64,000 nucleotides of DNA, from contig VXRJ01000018.1 in assembly GCA_009838525.1 (NCBI GenBank), positions 821,769 through 885,768 on the forward strand, read 5' to 3'. Below, piece after piece: positions 16,729-28,630 of this stretch; positions within the stretch are counted from its first letter, which is position 1; each line of letters begins with the position of its first letter. Position numbers and translations under genes: made by a program. The notes under the pieces were generated by a model. The model was not told where the DNA came from. It searched no databases and saw only the letters and a program-made list of their open reading frames with translations. The DNA comes from Acidobacteriota bacterium. GTDB taxonomy: Bacteria > Acidobacteriota > Vicinamibacteria > Vicinamibacterales > UBA8438.

Positions 16729-17643
16729 ATGAAGACGAACGGCCCCTACAGAATCCCTCCCGCAAACGCGCTGATGGCCTTCGACAGCGCTGCGCGTCAC
16801 GCCAATTTCACCTTGGCGGCGCGCGAGCTCGGCACCTCGCAGGCCGCCGTGAGCCGCCAGATTGCCAAGCTGGAGACCTGGCTGTCGGCGCGCCTGTTTG
16901 AGCGCTCGCGCGCCGGGGCGACCTTGACCGACGCCGGAAAACGCTTCCACAGCGGCGTGGCAGCCGGTCTGGCGGCCATTCACGACGGCGCCACCGAGGC
17001 GGCCGAGCTGTCCCAGACCCAACAGGTCGTCATTGCCTGCTCGCACGACGCATCCCACTTCTTCCTCATGCCGCACTACGACACCCTTCGGCGGTTACTC
17101 GGGAAAGACGTGCGAATCCGCATCCTCACGTACCATCCATCCGTTGGGAGGCTCGTGTCCGACCCTTCAGTCGACATCGTGCTGACCTGGAATGCGGCGG
17201 ACGCAGACCCCGCGCACGACGCGATTGGAATCAGGGAAGCAGTCCGACCCGTCTGCTCGCGCACCTACGCCTCCACCCACGCGCAGATCCTCGCCGGGCC
17301 CGTTGCCGGCTGGAGTGGGCTGACGTTCCTCGACCTGGTGGGATTCAACGAGGGCTGGGCGACCTGGGAGGACTGGTTCGCGGTCGCCGGGAACCCGAAC
17401 GGGACGCCGCGCCGCGTAGAATTCGACTACTACACCTACGTGCTCGAAGCGGCCGCCGCGGGACATGGCATCGCGCTGGCCTGGCGGCATCAGATAAGGC
17501 GGTCAATCCAGAGCGGCTCATTGGTCGCGCTCGGCAAGGGGTTCGTCGAAACCGGGAACCGTTTCTTCGGGGCACTCACGGAGAAGGGTCGCCGCAAGCC
17601 AATCGCGCGCACCTGCCTCGCGCTCCTGAACCGGCCGGAATAG
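16729..17643 (+). CDS. LysR-family transcriptional regulator
   Basis: A 304-residue LysR regulator. The N-terminal helix-turn-helix spans residues 12-75 or so (ALMAFDSAARHANFTLAARE, then TSQAAVSRQIAKLE and RLFERSRAGATLTDAG), with the effector-binding domain after residue 95. It is organised like GcvA-type regulators that begin with N-A-L-x-A-F. The 79-base gap to the divergent WGDPDLQG-family gene is the expected operator region, so regulation of that gene is likely. The ligand is unknown. Confidence 0.88.
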   Translation: MKTNGPYRIPPANALMAFDSAARHANFTLAARELGTSQAAVSRQIAKLETWLSARLFERSRAGATLTDAGKRFHSGVAAGLAAIHDGATEAAELSQTQQVVIACSHDASHFFLMPHYDTLRRLLGKDVRIRILTYHPSVGRLVSDPSVDIVLTWNAADADPAHDAIGIREAVRPVCSRTYASTHAQILAGPVAGWSGLTFLDLVGFNEGWATWEDWFAVAGNPNGTPRRVEFDYYTYVLEAAAAGHGIALAWRHQIRRSIQSGSLVALGKGFVETGNRFFGALTEKGRRKPIARTCLALLNRPE

Positions 17644-17661
17644 AATCTCCAATACAGGCGC

Positions 17662-17940
17662 ATGGTTCCGTCGAGGTGGATCGTGGCAATCGCTGCAGCA
17701 CTGCTCATGGTGCTGGCGCCGGTTGGCCTCGCCCTCCACGAGCACGACGCCGGCTCGGAGCACGACGGTCACGCGGACTGTGATGCGTGTCACTTCCGCG
17801 TTCTGTCTGTGATCGCCGCGGACGGCGCGCCCGCGCCGATCGCACCGGAGCTCGTTGCGCACACCGTCGTGCCCGCCCCTGCGGCCGGCAGGTTGCACCT
17901 CGCTCTCGGGCTCCGTCCCACGCGCGGCCCACCAGCGTAG
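17662..17940 (+). CDS. Small secreted His/Cys-containing protein
   Basis: A 92-residue predicted protein 18 bases after the LysR gene. It has a hydrophobic signal (IVAIAAALLMVLAPVGLALH) followed by HEHDAGSEHDGHADCDACHF, a His/Asp-rich stretch ending in a C-x2-C-H. That could bind a metal ion, and short periplasmic proteins of this look occur near metal transport genes, but I do not recognise a named family. C-x2-C-H could also suggest haem c, though the protein is very short. Moderate confidence that it is expressed. Confidence 0.5.
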   Translation: MVPSRWIVAIAAALLMVLAPVGLALHEHDAGSEHDGHADCDACHFRVLSVIAADGAPAPIAPELVAHTVVPAPAAGRLHLALGLRPTRGPPA

Positions 17941-18090
17941 CCCCCTCGTCGCGCTCGCCCGCGACGTCCTGGTTTCGCATTCGCATCGGGCGAGCACGCT
18001 CCGTTTCGCCCCGACCGTCCAATGGCCGTGTTCGGCAAGGAAGAACCTAGTGCCTGCGCCAAGAGCGCAGGCGGATGCGAGGGAAGCGTG

Positions 18091-20577
18091 ATGTCAACGC
18101 AAACGACGTATCGGCTCGCGCCGGGTGCCTCACGAGGTTGGCTCAAGCACTTTGAGCTGTCGTGGCGAGCATTGTGGCGCACGCCCTCGTTCACCGTTCC
18201 CGCCGTGGTGACGATCGCCCTGGGGATTGGGGCTGCGACGGCGGTGTTCAGCCTGGTCTACGCGATACTCCTCCGTCCATTTCCTTATCCGGACGCGGAC
18301 CGCCTGGTGCGAGTGTTCACCGTAGCGGAGAGCGAGCAGGGGGCGGAGAGGAACTCCTCGCTGCTCGATATCGAAGAGTACAACCGACGTTCGAGTCTTC
18401 TGGAGAACATCGGCGGGTACACCGTTTTCGATTCGCAGATCGAGGGCGACGGTTCGGCGGAGGCCGTCGTCATCGCGCAGTTGAACCAGGAGGCCATGCA
18501 CGCGGTGGGAGTGCAACCCGTACTGGGGCGGCTCTTCACCGCGGAGGAAGACCGCAAGGGCGGACCGGTGAACAAGGCGCTGCTCGGCTTTGGGCTGTGG
18601 CAACGTCGTTACGGCGGTGCGCCCGACGCGCTGGGGAAGATGATCCGGCTGCCCCTGGGCGAGTTCGAAGTGGTCGGGGTGATGCCCGCGGGATACGGGT
18701 ACCCGGACCGGGCGACGCTGTGGCTCACGATGGAGAGCTGGTACGCGCTGGGGCTGGAGAGCTATCGCGAGAAGCAACGCGATCAGCGTTGGTACCCGAC
18801 CGTGGCGCGCCTCGCGCAAGGAGCATCCCTCCAGCAGGCGCAGGACGAGATGGGCGCTGTGGCCCGGCAGCTCGCGACGGAATTTCCCACCACCAACCAG
18901 GACGTCGGTGTTCGTCTTGTGCCTCTGCGCGACGCCGAGGTGGGCGAGGTGCGCCCTTACCTGATGTTGTTGATCGGCGGCGTGTCGTTGGTTCTGCTGA
19001 TCTGCCTCGTCAACGTTGCGAATCTGCTGCTCGCACGAGCCCTCACGCAGCGCAAGCAGTACGTGCTGCAAGCGGCGCTGGGGGCGGGGCGGTTCGAGCT
19101 GACGAAGGGACTCCTGGCCGAGAGCCTGCTGCTCGCCTCGGTCGGCGGGGTCGGCGGGGCTGTCATTGCGTGGGTGGCCGTCCGCGCGTTCCAGACCCTG
19201 CTTCCCGACTCGCTGCCCATGTGGATGCGCATCGCGGTTGACCCGCAGGTGCTGGCATTCTGCTTCGCGGCGACGGTGATCAGCGGGTTGGCGCTCGGGA
19301 TCGCGCCTGCGGTAATGGGTTCGCGAGTCAACCTGACCGAGGCGCTGAAGGACGGGACGCGAGGGAGTTCGGGCGGTTCATGGCGGCGGTCCGCGCTCGT
19401 CGTGACGGAAGTGGCCGCCTCGCTGCTGCTGTTGCTGGGGGCGGGACTCTTGATGAAGACGTTCGTGCAAATGCAGAACGCGGATCACGGTTTCGAGGCC
19501 GAGAATCTCATCGTGGCGAACGTTCGCAACAATCTGTTGACGCAACAGGCGGAGCGCGCGGAACGAGCGGCGACGCTCGCGGCGTATCACGGGCGTGTGC
19601 TGGCGCAACTGCACGCCATACCCGGAGTCGACAGCGTGGCGGTCACCAACTCGCTCCCCTACGCGGGCGGGGAGTTGCGGCACGGGCGGCTTCGGGTCCA
19701 AGGCCGAGCGGAGGAGGAAACGCAGTTTCTGCTGCCAACGGCCGGAGCTGATGTCTCGTGGGACTACTTCGAAGCGATGCGGATTCCCCTGGTGGCAGGC
19801 CGGTTCTTCGAACGCACCGACGCGAGCGACAATGCTCCGGTGGTCATCGTCAACGAAGTCGGAGCAAGAGCGCTCTTTGGCGAGCGGAACCCGATCGGGC
19901 AGATGGTGCAGTGGGGAGACACGGTGGGGCCGGCGAACCCGTACTGCCGCGTCGTCGGAGTGGTGGGTGACGTCAAACATGGGGGCGCGGAGCGTGACGC
20001 AATCGAGCTGTACTACCCCTTCACGCAATGGCCGGTGGGCGGCGGCTACTACGTCCTGCGCACGCAACTGGATCAAGCCGGGATATCAAGGGCCATTCGA
20101 GCCGTGGTCTCAAGGGAGGACCAGAACGCGGCCATTGTTTCCATCCGGAGCATGACGGAACGCATCGACGGCGCGCTGTGGCAGCGCCGGCTATGGGGCG
20201 TTCTGTTCTCGGTGTTTGCGGCGTTGGCACTGCTGCTGGCCAGCGTCGGGCTGTACGGATTGCTGAGCTACTCCGTTTCGGTGCGCGCGCGGGACCTCGG
20301 GATCCGGTTGGCGCTCGGGGCAACACCAGCGGGCGTACGGGCCATGGTCGTTCGACGCGGAATGGCGTTGGTCCTGCTCGGACTCGGCATCGGGCTGGTG
20401 CTTTCGGTGGGAGCTCCCCGAACGATCGCGCACTTGCTGGTCGATGTTGCGGTGTTTGACTGGACTATCTACGCCTCGGTGGCCGGCTGTCTGGCCGCAG
20501 CCGGACTCCTGGCATCGCTATGGCCCGCCGTCCGCGCTTCGCGGCTCGACCCCGCACAGTCACTGAGGAGCGAATAG
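18091..20577 (+). CDS. FtsX/MacB-like ABC permease (ADOP type)
   Basis: An 828-residue membrane protein starting at ATG 18091. The first helix VVTIALGIGAATAVFSLVYA is followed by the MacB periplasmic core (LLRPFPYPDADRLVRVF onward), an FtsX three-helix block near residues 290-420, then a second core-plus-FtsX unit with a final block near 720-820. This duplicated arrangement without a linked ATPase matches the orphan permeases that are expanded in Acidobacteria. No ATP-binding gene lies next to it. The family is thought to move lipids, peptides or drugs or to transmit force across the envelope, but the substrate of orphan members is not established. It is convergent with a PQQ dehydrogenase 10 bases away. 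Confidence 0.85.
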   Translation: MSTQTTYRLAPGASRGWLKHFELSWRALWRTPSFTVPAVVTIALGIGAATAVFSLVYAILLRPFPYPDADRLVRVFTVAESEQGAERNSSLLDIEEYNRRSSLLENIGGYTVFDSQIEGDGSAEAVVIAQLNQEAMHAVGVQPVLGRLFTAEEDRKGGPVNKALLGFGLWQRRYGGAPDALGKMIRLPLGEFEVVGVMPAGYGYPDRATLWLTMESWYALGLESYREKQRDQRWYPTVARLAQGASLQQAQDEMGAVARQLATEFPTTNQDVGVRLVPLRDAEVGEVRPYLMLLIGGVSLVLLICLVNVANLLLARALTQRKQYVLQAALGAGRFELTKGLLAESLLLASVGGVGGAVIAWVAVRAFQTLLPDSLPMWMRIAVDPQVLAFCFAATVISGLALGIAPAVMGSRVNLTEALKDGTRGSSGGSWRRSALVVTEVAASLLLLLGAGLLMKTFVQMQNADHGFEAENLIVANVRNNLLTQQAERAERAATLAAYHGRVLAQLHAIPGVDSVAVTNSLPYAGGELRHGRLRVQGRAEEETQFLLPTAGADVSWDYFEAMRIPLVAGRFFERTDASDNAPVVIVNEVGARALFGERNPIGQMVQWGDTVGPANPYCRVVGVVGDVKHGGAERDAIELYYPFTQWPVGGGYYVLRTQLDQAGISRAIRAVVSREDQNAAIVSIRSMTERIDGALWQRRLWGVLFSVFAALALLLASVGLYGLLSYSVSVRARDLGIRLALGATPAGVRAMVVRRGMALVLLGLGIGLVLSVGAPRTIAHLLVDVAVFDWTIYASVAGCLAAAGLLASLWPAVRASRLDPAQSLRSE

Positions 20578-20587
20578 ACCGAGCGCC

Positions 20588-22597
20588 TCAACGAAGCGCG
20601 AACGCGAACCACTCGCTCGGCATGTCGTCCCAGCCGATGGCGACGACGATGTACTGGCGCCCGTCCACCATGTAGCTCATCGGCGCGCCGCTCGTGCCGC
20701 CCGGCAGCTCCATCTCCCAGGCGACTCCGCCGGTCGCCTTGTCGAACGCGCGGAACGCCTTTCCGCCGGGTCCCCCGTAGTACTGCGGCAGCGACGCGAC
20801 ACCGGTGTTCGTCCCCTCGCCGAGGAAGATCAACTCCGGCGTCACGAGGACCGACGCGCGCCCGTGCGATCCGAGCCAGGGCAGGTCCAGATCGCGCAGC
20901 CGCGGATGGTCGCGCGGCCCCGGGCCGTTGGCCACCTGCCACAGGATCTCCCCCGCGTTCAGGTTGATGGCGGTCAGCCGGCCGTACGGCGGCTTGAAGA
21001 GCGGCAGCCCGTCGATCCGCGGCGTCGGCGTGTAGCGCTCGCGCGTGTACCGGACGTCCGACCGCGGATGCTCCGACGGCGTGAGGCCGATGATGTTCTG
21101 GCTGTAGGCCGACGGCACGTACATGACGCCGGTGGTCGGGTCGACGCCGGCGCCCTGCCAGTTCGCCCCGCCCGCCGTGCCGGGATTCAGGACGGTGCCG
21201 AGCAGGCCGCCCGGTGACCGGTCGATGATTACCGGCGGCTCGAACAGCGGACCCCAGCGGTAGTTCTCGAGCGCGGCCAGCGCCTCCGCCCGCATCTCGG
21301 GCGTGTAGTCGATCAGGTCCTCCTCGCGCACCCCCTGGAGTTCGAACGGCGGCGGCTTCGTCGGGAAGGGCTGCGTCTCGGCCAGTCGTTCGCCCGGGAC
21401 GGGCGACGGCGGAACCGGCCGGTCCTCGATCGGCCAGACCGGCTCGCCGGTCACGCGATCGAACACGTAGGTGAAGCCCTGCTTGCTCGGGATGGCGACG
21501 GCGGCAATCTCGCGCCCGTCCACGGTGATGTCAACGAGGTTGGCGGACGAGGCGAAGTCGTAGTCCCAGACGCCGTGCCGCACCGCCTGGAAGTACCACT
21601 GCAGCTCGCCGGTCGCGACGTCGACGCAGACCAGGCTCTCGGCATACAGGTTGTCGCCGGGACGGTGGCCGCCGTAGTAGTCGCTGCTCGGCGTCGACAG
21701 CGGCAGGTACGCGAGGCCCAGCTCCGGATCCGCGGTCGGATGCGCCCACATGTTGGTGTTGCCGCTGTAGACCCACGAGGGCTGATCGCTGTCCGGGTCG
21801 ATTCCCCAGGTCTCGATCCCCGGCTGGCCTTCGAGCGGGATCGTGTGGAACGTCCAGACCTGCTCGCCGGTCCGGACGTCGAAGCCGCGGACGTCGCCCC
21901 TCGGAGCCTCTTTCGTCGCCGGCATCTGGTTGTCGAGAATGTCGCGGACGAACGAGCCGACGATGATCACGTCGTTCACGACGAGCGGGGCCGAGTTCCA
22001 GTAGTAGTCCGGGAAATCGCGGATCAGCCCCTTCCGCAGGTCTACCGCGCCGTCCTCCCCGAAGGCGGGATCGCGCACTCCCGTTCCTGCGTCGATCGAG
22101 ATCAGCTTCGGTCCGCGCGCCGCGATCACGCGCGACTCGATTCCATCCGTCCAGTAGGCGACGCCCCGCGTCTGCCGGGTCCGCTGGGAGAGGCCCGCCT
22201 CCTCGAAGACCGGCTCGCTGTCGTTCCAGAGGACGTCCCCGGTGGCCGGGTCGAGCGCCGCGACAGTGCCCAGGCCCGTGCTCACGTACAGACGCCCCTC
22301 GGCCATGAGCGGCGTGTTCTGCGCCGCCACCGGAGCCCGTATCGTGTCGCCGTTCCGGATCGCGTCCGGAATGACCGACTGCCGCCAGGCGATCTCGAGC
22401 CGATCCACGGTAGTGGCGTCTATCTGATCCAGCCGCGTGTACTTCGTGCCGGCCGCGTCGGCGGCGTAGCTCGGCCATTCCACGGTCTGCGCGTCGGCGG
22501 GCGCCGGGGCGGCCAGACCAGCCAGCCCTGCGGCAACCGCGATGGCGGCGCCGGCGGGAACCGCCAGGCGGTGTCCGGACATCCAGAACTGCGGCAT
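20588..22597 (-). CDS. Secreted PQQ-dependent dehydrogenase (8-bladed quinoprotein)
   Basis: A 669-residue protein with a signal peptide (AIAVAAGLAGLAAPAPADAQ). ATG 22597 has GGGGAGGG seven bases upstream. The mature N-terminus begins WPSYAADAAGTKYTRLDQID, the canonical start of PQQ dehydrogenases, and repeated propeller-blade W motifs follow (LEIAWRQ, WYFQAVRHGVWDYD, LWQVANGPGPRDH, VAWEMELPGG). It probably oxidises an alcohol or sugar in the periplasm and passes electrons to a cytochrome c or quinone. No fused haem domain and no membrane anchor helices are seen. PQQ biosynthesis genes are not in the window. Confidence 0.87.
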   Translation of the reverse strand: MPQFWMSGHRLAVPAGAAIAVAAGLAGLAAPAPADAQTVEWPSYAADAAGTKYTRLDQIDATTVDRLEIAWRQSVIPDAIRNGDTIRAPVAAQNTPLMAEGRLYVSTGLGTVAALDPATGDVLWNDSEPVFEEAGLSQRTRQTRGVAYWTDGIESRVIAARGPKLISIDAGTGVRDPAFGEDGAVDLRKGLIRDFPDYYWNSAPLVVNDVIIVGSFVRDILDNQMPATKEAPRGDVRGFDVRTGEQVWTFHTIPLEGQPGIETWGIDPDSDQPSWVYSGNTNMWAHPTADPELGLAYLPLSTPSSDYYGGHRPGDNLYAESLVCVDVATGELQWYFQAVRHGVWDYDFASSANLVDITVDGREIAAVAIPSKQGFTYVFDRVTGEPVWPIEDRPVPPSPVPGERLAETQPFPTKPPPFELQGVREEDLIDYTPEMRAEALAALENYRWGPLFEPPVIIDRSPGGLLGTVLNPGTAGGANWQGAGVDPTTGVMYVPSAYSQNIIGLTPSEHPRSDVRYTRERYTPTPRIDGLPLFKPPYGRLTAINLNAGEILWQVANGPGPRDHPRLRDLDLPWLGSHGRASVLVTPELIFLGEGTNTGVASLPQYYGGPGGKAFRAFDKATGGVAWEMELPGGTSGAPMSYMVDGRQYIVVAIGWDDMPSEWFAFALR

Positions 22598-22658
22598 GTC
22601 TCGTCCCTCCCCCGCGCCAGTCTACTCCGACTGCATCGCGGCCATGCTACGTTGACGC

Positions 22659-24860
22659 GTGCCTCAACCCACCGCTCCGCGTCCCGCCGACGATGAGGTC
22701 ATCGCCGGTTCCGTGGAGCGGGTGACCTTTCATAACCCGGACAACGGCTTCTCCGTCCTGCGGGTGCGGGCCCGAGGCCGGGGCGGCGTAGTCACGGTCG
22801 TGGGGCACGCCGCCGCCATTTCCGCCGGCGAGTGGATCAACGCCTCCGGCGCCTGGATCCAGGATCGGAACTACGGCCCGCAGTTCCGCGCCCGTTTCCT
22901 GCAAGCGTCCGAACCCACCTCGAAGGAGGGAATCCGGAGATATCTTGCTTCCGGCCTGATCCACGGGATCGGTCCGGTCTACGCCGCGAAGCTGGTGGAC
23001 GCGTTCGGCTCCGCGATCTTCGACGTGATCGACGGCGAACCGGACCGCCTCCGGGAGGTCGAGGGCATCGGCGCGGTCCGCGCCGCGCGGATATGCGACG
23101 CCTGGGCCGAGCAGCGATCGGTCCGCGAGATCATGGTCTTTCTCCACGATCACGGGGTCGGGACGGCACGCGCCGTGCGCATCTACAAGACCTACGGCAA
23201 CGACGCGGTCCGCGTGATGTCGGAGAACCCGTACCAGCTCGCGCGCGACATCCACGGCATCGGGTTCCGGACCGCCGACTTGCTGGCGATGCGCCTCGGC
23301 ATCGAGAAGACGGCTCCTATCCGAGTCCGGGCTGGCGTCGGCTTCGCGCTCCTCGAGGCGATGTCGGACGGTCACTGCGGCCTCCCGGCGGAAGAACTGC
23401 TAGCGAAGGCGTCCGACCTGCTCGAAGCGCCGGCGGAGCTCGTCAAGGAGGCGATCGACCACGAGGTGGCGGAAGGAACCGTCATAGCCGATACGGTGCG
23501 AGGCACCGACTGCCTATTCCTGGCGTCGCTCCACCAGGCGGAGCGGGCAATCGCCCGCCGGATGCGCGCGATTGCGGCCGGGCCGGTCCCCTGGAGTGAG
23601 ATCGACACCGCCACGGCGCTCCGCCGGGTCGAAGCGCGGACCGGCCTCCGGCTCGCGCCCCGCCAGGCGGAGGCGATTCGCCGCGCCCTCACCTCCAAGG
23701 TGCTCGTGATGACCGGCGGCCCCGGCGTCGGCAAAACCACGGTGGTCAAGGCCCTGCTCGCGGTCCTCGCCCCGGGAGGGCTCGCCGTCACCCTCTGCGC
23801 GCCGACCGGCCGCGCCGCGCGCCGCCTCAGCGAGACGACCGGCCTGCCGGCAAAGACGATCCACCGGCTGCTCGAAATCGACCCGGCCACCGGACGGTTT
23901 CAGCGCGACGACGAGCGTCCCGTCGATGCCGACTTGATCGTCGTCGACGAGGCGTCGATGATCGACGTCCCGCTGATGCACGCACTGGTCCGCGCCGTCC
24001 CGGGCGAAGCGGCAATGCTGATCGTGGGTGATATCGATCAGCTTCCGTCGGTCGGACCGGGCCAGGTACTGAGCGACCTGATTACGTCCGGCGCCCTCCC
24101 GATCGTCCGCCTCACGGAAGTGTTCCGGCAGGCGGCCGGGAGCCGGATCATCACGAACGCCCACCGCGTCAACGCGGGCGAGATTCCCTGGCTGGGCAAG
24201 CCGGAGGGCCGGACCGACTTCTACTTCGTTCCCGCCGACGACGCCGACGCCGCCGCCGCGCGCGTGCGCGAGCTGGTGACCGAACGAATACCGCGCCGCT
24301 TCGGATTCGACCCGATCGACGACATTCAGGTGCTCTGCCCCATGAACCGGGGCGGGGCCGGCGCGCGCACGCTGAACGCGGACCTCCAGGCGGCGCTCAA
24401 CCCGTCAGGCGGCCGCCTGACCGTCGAGCGCTTCGGTTGGACCTTCGCGGCCGGCGACAAGGTGATGCAGACGGAGAACGACTACGACCGCGACGTCTAC
24501 AACGGCGACATCGGACGCGTGGAAACGGTCGACCCGGAACTGGGCGAGCTGCGCGTCCGCTTCGACGGCCGGCCCGTTGCGTACGGCTTCGGCGAGCTGG
24601 ACGCCCTGGTTCCGGCGTATGCGACGACGATTCACAAGAGCCAGGGCTCGGAGTACCCCGCCGTCGTCCTTCCAATCCTCTCGCAACACTACGTGATGCT
24701 GCAGCGGAACCTGCTCTATACGGGCATCACGCGCGGCCGGCGACTCGTCGTCCTTGTCGGCCAGCCAAAGGCGATCGCCGTTGCCGTGCGGACCGTCTCC
24801 GGCCGCCGCCGGTGGTCCAAGCTGGCCGAGTGGCTGCAGGCGGACCGCCGGCCGGGCTAG
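22659..24860 (+). CDS. recD2: RecD2-type 5'-3' DNA helicase
   Basis: A 733-residue superfamily 1B helicase. The N-terminal OB-like region (ERVTFHNPDNGFSVLRVR) and tandem helix-hairpin-helix segments (GLIHGIGPVYAAKLVD, DIHGIGFRTADLLA) mark the RecD2 form that lacks RecBC partners. Walker A is GGPGVGKTT at about 353-361, Walker B is VDEASMID, and the C-terminal UvrD_C-like motif (TIHKSQGSEYPAVVLP) is intact. It unwinds DNA from 5' ends and serves in repair and replication stress tolerance. It starts at GTG 22659, divergent from the PQQ dehydrogenase gene. Confidence 0.93.
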   Translation: MPQPTAPRPADDEVIAGSVERVTFHNPDNGFSVLRVRARGRGGVVTVVGHAAAISAGEWINASGAWIQDRNYGPQFRARFLQASEPTSKEGIRRYLASGLIHGIGPVYAAKLVDAFGSAIFDVIDGEPDRLREVEGIGAVRAARICDAWAEQRSVREIMVFLHDHGVGTARAVRIYKTYGNDAVRVMSENPYQLARDIHGIGFRTADLLAMRLGIEKTAPIRVRAGVGFALLEAMSDGHCGLPAEELLAKASDLLEAPAELVKEAIDHEVAEGTVIADTVRGTDCLFLASLHQAERAIARRMRAIAAGPVPWSEIDTATALRRVEARTGLRLAPRQAEAIRRALTSKVLVMTGGPGVGKTTVVKALLAVLAPGGLAVTLCAPTGRAARRLSETTGLPAKTIHRLLEIDPATGRFQRDDERPVDADLIVVDEASMIDVPLMHALVRAVPGEAAMLIVGDIDQLPSVGPGQVLSDLITSGALPIVRLTEVFRQAAGSRIITNAHRVNAGEIPWLGKPEGRTDFYFVPADDADAAAARVRELVTERIPRRFGFDPIDDIQVLCPMNRGGAGARTLNADLQAALNPSGGRLTVERFGWTFAAGDKVMQTENDYDRDVYNGDIGRVETVDPELGELRVRFDGRPVAYGFGELDALVPAYATTIHKSQGSEYPAVVLPILSQHYVMLQRNLLYTGITRGRRLVVLVGQPKAIAVAVRTVSGRRRWSKLAEWLQADRRPG

Positions 24861-24936
24861 CGTGCCCGTGCGCCCGCGCGCCCCGGTGGGGCGGCGTTGT
24901 GGGCGCGTTGCGGGCGGGTTGGAAGCCGGGGCCGCG

Positions 24937-26241
24937 TCAGGAACACTGAGGCTCCCGCCCCCAGCCGTCGCGGCGCCAGCGCTCCACGACGGCCACCGGA
25001 CCCTCCACCTCCATCGACACGGTCCCTCCCTCCTGTTCGTGGCGGAGAACGCGGCCGAGGCGATAGACGTCGGAGATCCGCCGCCGGTCGCGGTCGAGGC
25101 GTTCGTCGAAGCGGAGACGGACGCGCCGGGTGTCGAGGCCGAGCGTCGCGGTGACGGCGCGGACCAGGAGGTCCCGCCCCTCGCCGGTGCGGGCGGACAC
25201 CAGCAGCGCGTCGGGGTGGAATTCTCGGAGCCGTTGTGCGGTCTCCGCATCGATCAGGTCGCTCTTGTTGAAGACGAGTTGCCTCGCCCGATCGGCGGCG
25301 CCCACCTCGGCCAGGACGCGAGTCACCGCGGCGGCGCGCGCCTCCCGGTCCGGATGGCTCGCATCGATGACATGCAGAAGGAGATCGGCCTCCGCCACCT
25401 CCTCCAGGGTCGCCCGGAACGCCGCCACCAGGGTATGGGGCAGCCGGTCGATGAATCCGACCGTGTCCGCGACGAGAACGGTGCGTCGATCCGGCAAGCG
25501 CAGGGGCCGCAGCAGGGGATCGAGAGTGACGAACAGCGCGTCCGACGACGGCGCCTCGCCATCCGTCAACCGATTGAAGAGCGAACTCTTCCCGGCGTTG
25601 GTATAGCCGACGAGCGCCACCGTTGGGGTGGAGTGCTTTCGGCGCCGCTCGCGCAAGCGCCCGCGCCGGCCGCGCACGCGATCGAGGTCGCGTGTCAGGC
25701 GGTCGATGCGCCGCCGGATGCGCCGCCGATCGGTTTCGAGCTTGGTCTCGCCCGGACCGCGGGTCCCGATGCCCGCCCCGAGACGGGAGAGGGAGGCGCC
25801 CACGCCGGCAAGACGCGGCAACAGGTAGCGGAGCTGCGCCAGCTCCACCTGCAGCCGGCCCTCCCGGGTTCGGGCGCGGGAGGCGAAGATGTCGAGAATG
25901 ATCTGCGTCCTGTCGATCACGCGTCGACCGAGATCCTGCTCGAGGTTCCGGGACTGACCCGGGCTGAGCTCCGCATCGACGACCATCAGGTCCACGTCGA
26001 GTTCGTCGCACGCCGCGGCGAGCTGGCGCACCTTGCCGCGGCCGAGGAAGCAGGCCGGATCCGGCCTGGAGCGCTCCTGAAGGGTATGGAGAACCACCTC
26101 GGCGCCGGCGGCGGCCACGAGCCCGGCAAGCTCTTCCAGGGAACGCTCGGTGGCGTCGCGGCGACGGGCTCCGAAGCGGAGACCGACTATCGCCGCGCGG
26201 TCGCGCGCTGGCGCGCCCACGGCCCCGCCAAAGCCTCTCAC
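24937..26241 (-). CDS. hflX: GTPase HflX
   Basis: About 434 residues. The N-terminal HflX domain contains CFLGRGKVRQLAAAC and VVDAELSPGQSRNLEQ, followed by the Gly-rich hinge LSRLGAGIGTRGPGETKLE, then the G domain: G1 GYTNAGKSSLFN, G3 DTVGFIDRLP, and G4 NKSD. HflX binds the 50S ribosomal subunit and splits stalled ribosomes, especially under heat stress. The start is uncertain: GTG 26241 is chosen as closest to the conserved domain; TTG 26292 would add 17 unrelated residues. It is divergent from the carboxyltransferase gene. Confidence 0.92.
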   Translation of the reverse strand: MRGFGGAVGAPARDRAAIVGLRFGARRRDATERSLEELAGLVAAAGAEVVLHTLQERSRPDPACFLGRGKVRQLAAACDELDVDLMVVDAELSPGQSRNLEQDLGRRVIDRTQIILDIFASRARTREGRLQVELAQLRYLLPRLAGVGASLSRLGAGIGTRGPGETKLETDRRRIRRRIDRLTRDLDRVRGRRGRLRERRRKHSTPTVALVGYTNAGKSSLFNRLTDGEAPSSDALFVTLDPLLRPLRLPDRRTVLVADTVGFIDRLPHTLVAAFRATLEEVAEADLLLHVIDASHPDREARAAAVTRVLAEVGAADRARQLVFNKSDLIDAETAQRLREFHPDALLVSARTGEGRDLLVRAVTATLGLDTRRVRLRFDERLDRDRRRISDVYRLGRVLRHEQEGGTVSMEVEGPVAVVERWRRDGWGREPQCS

Positions 26242-26317
26242 CGGGTCGATTCTACGCGAAAGGAAGCACCCCCCAGGTGCACATCTCCGCAACTCTCAGG
26301 TGCTACCATTGTCCGAC

Positions 26318-28162
<1,845 letters not shown>

Positions 28163-28201
28163 GGCGCGCCGCGCGCGCGCCCGGCGGCAGACCGCGACCC
28201 G

Positions 28202-28630
28202 ATGACATCCGCGCTCGACACCGTCCTGCCCATCGCTGCCGTTGGATCCGGCCTGCTGTTCCTGGCCCTCGCCGGGCTGATCGGCCTCATGTACCTCCTC
28301 ACGTCGTCCTGGTTCTACGGAGAAACCGAGGCAGTGGACGAGACGGAAGAACAGCCGGAGGAACCGCAGGAGGAGACCATCGACAAGACGCCCGCGCTTC
28401 CGGGGGTGGCGGCGCTCGAGGAAGCGAAAGCAGCAGACGAAGCGGCGGAAGCGGATCGGCGGCGGCGCGCGGTCGGCCTGGCGGTTGCCGTGGCGGTGGC
28501 GCACGCCCGCGCGGGGCGGACCGCCCGCCGGGCGACTGCCGGCGCCAGCGACGCGGCCTCGGAGTGGCGGCGGGCCGGACGGGCGCGACGCCTGTCGAAG
28601 CCGCGGCGCCGGGCGAGGACCGGCCCGTGA
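28202..28630 (+). CDS. Small membrane subunit of the decarboxylase (OadG/MmdD-like)
   Basis: A 142-residue protein with one N-terminal membrane helix (VGSGLLFLALAGLIGLMYLL), then an acidic linker (ETEEQPEEPQEETID) and an Arg/Ala-rich basic tail. The single helix plus charged tail is the layout of the gamma/delta subunit that ties carboxyltransferase, biotin carrier and membrane beta subunit together. It overlaps the biotin carrier gene by GTGA. Sequence identity to OadG proper is weak by eye; the assignment rests on shape and position. The basic tail is longer than usual. Confidence 0.65.
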   Translation: MTSALDTVLPIAAVGSGLLFLALAGLIGLMYLLTSSWFYGETEAVDETEEQPEEPQEETIDKTPALPGVAALEEAKAADEAAEADRRRRAVGLAVAVAVAHARAGRTARRATAGASDAASEWRRAGRARRLSKPRRRARTGP

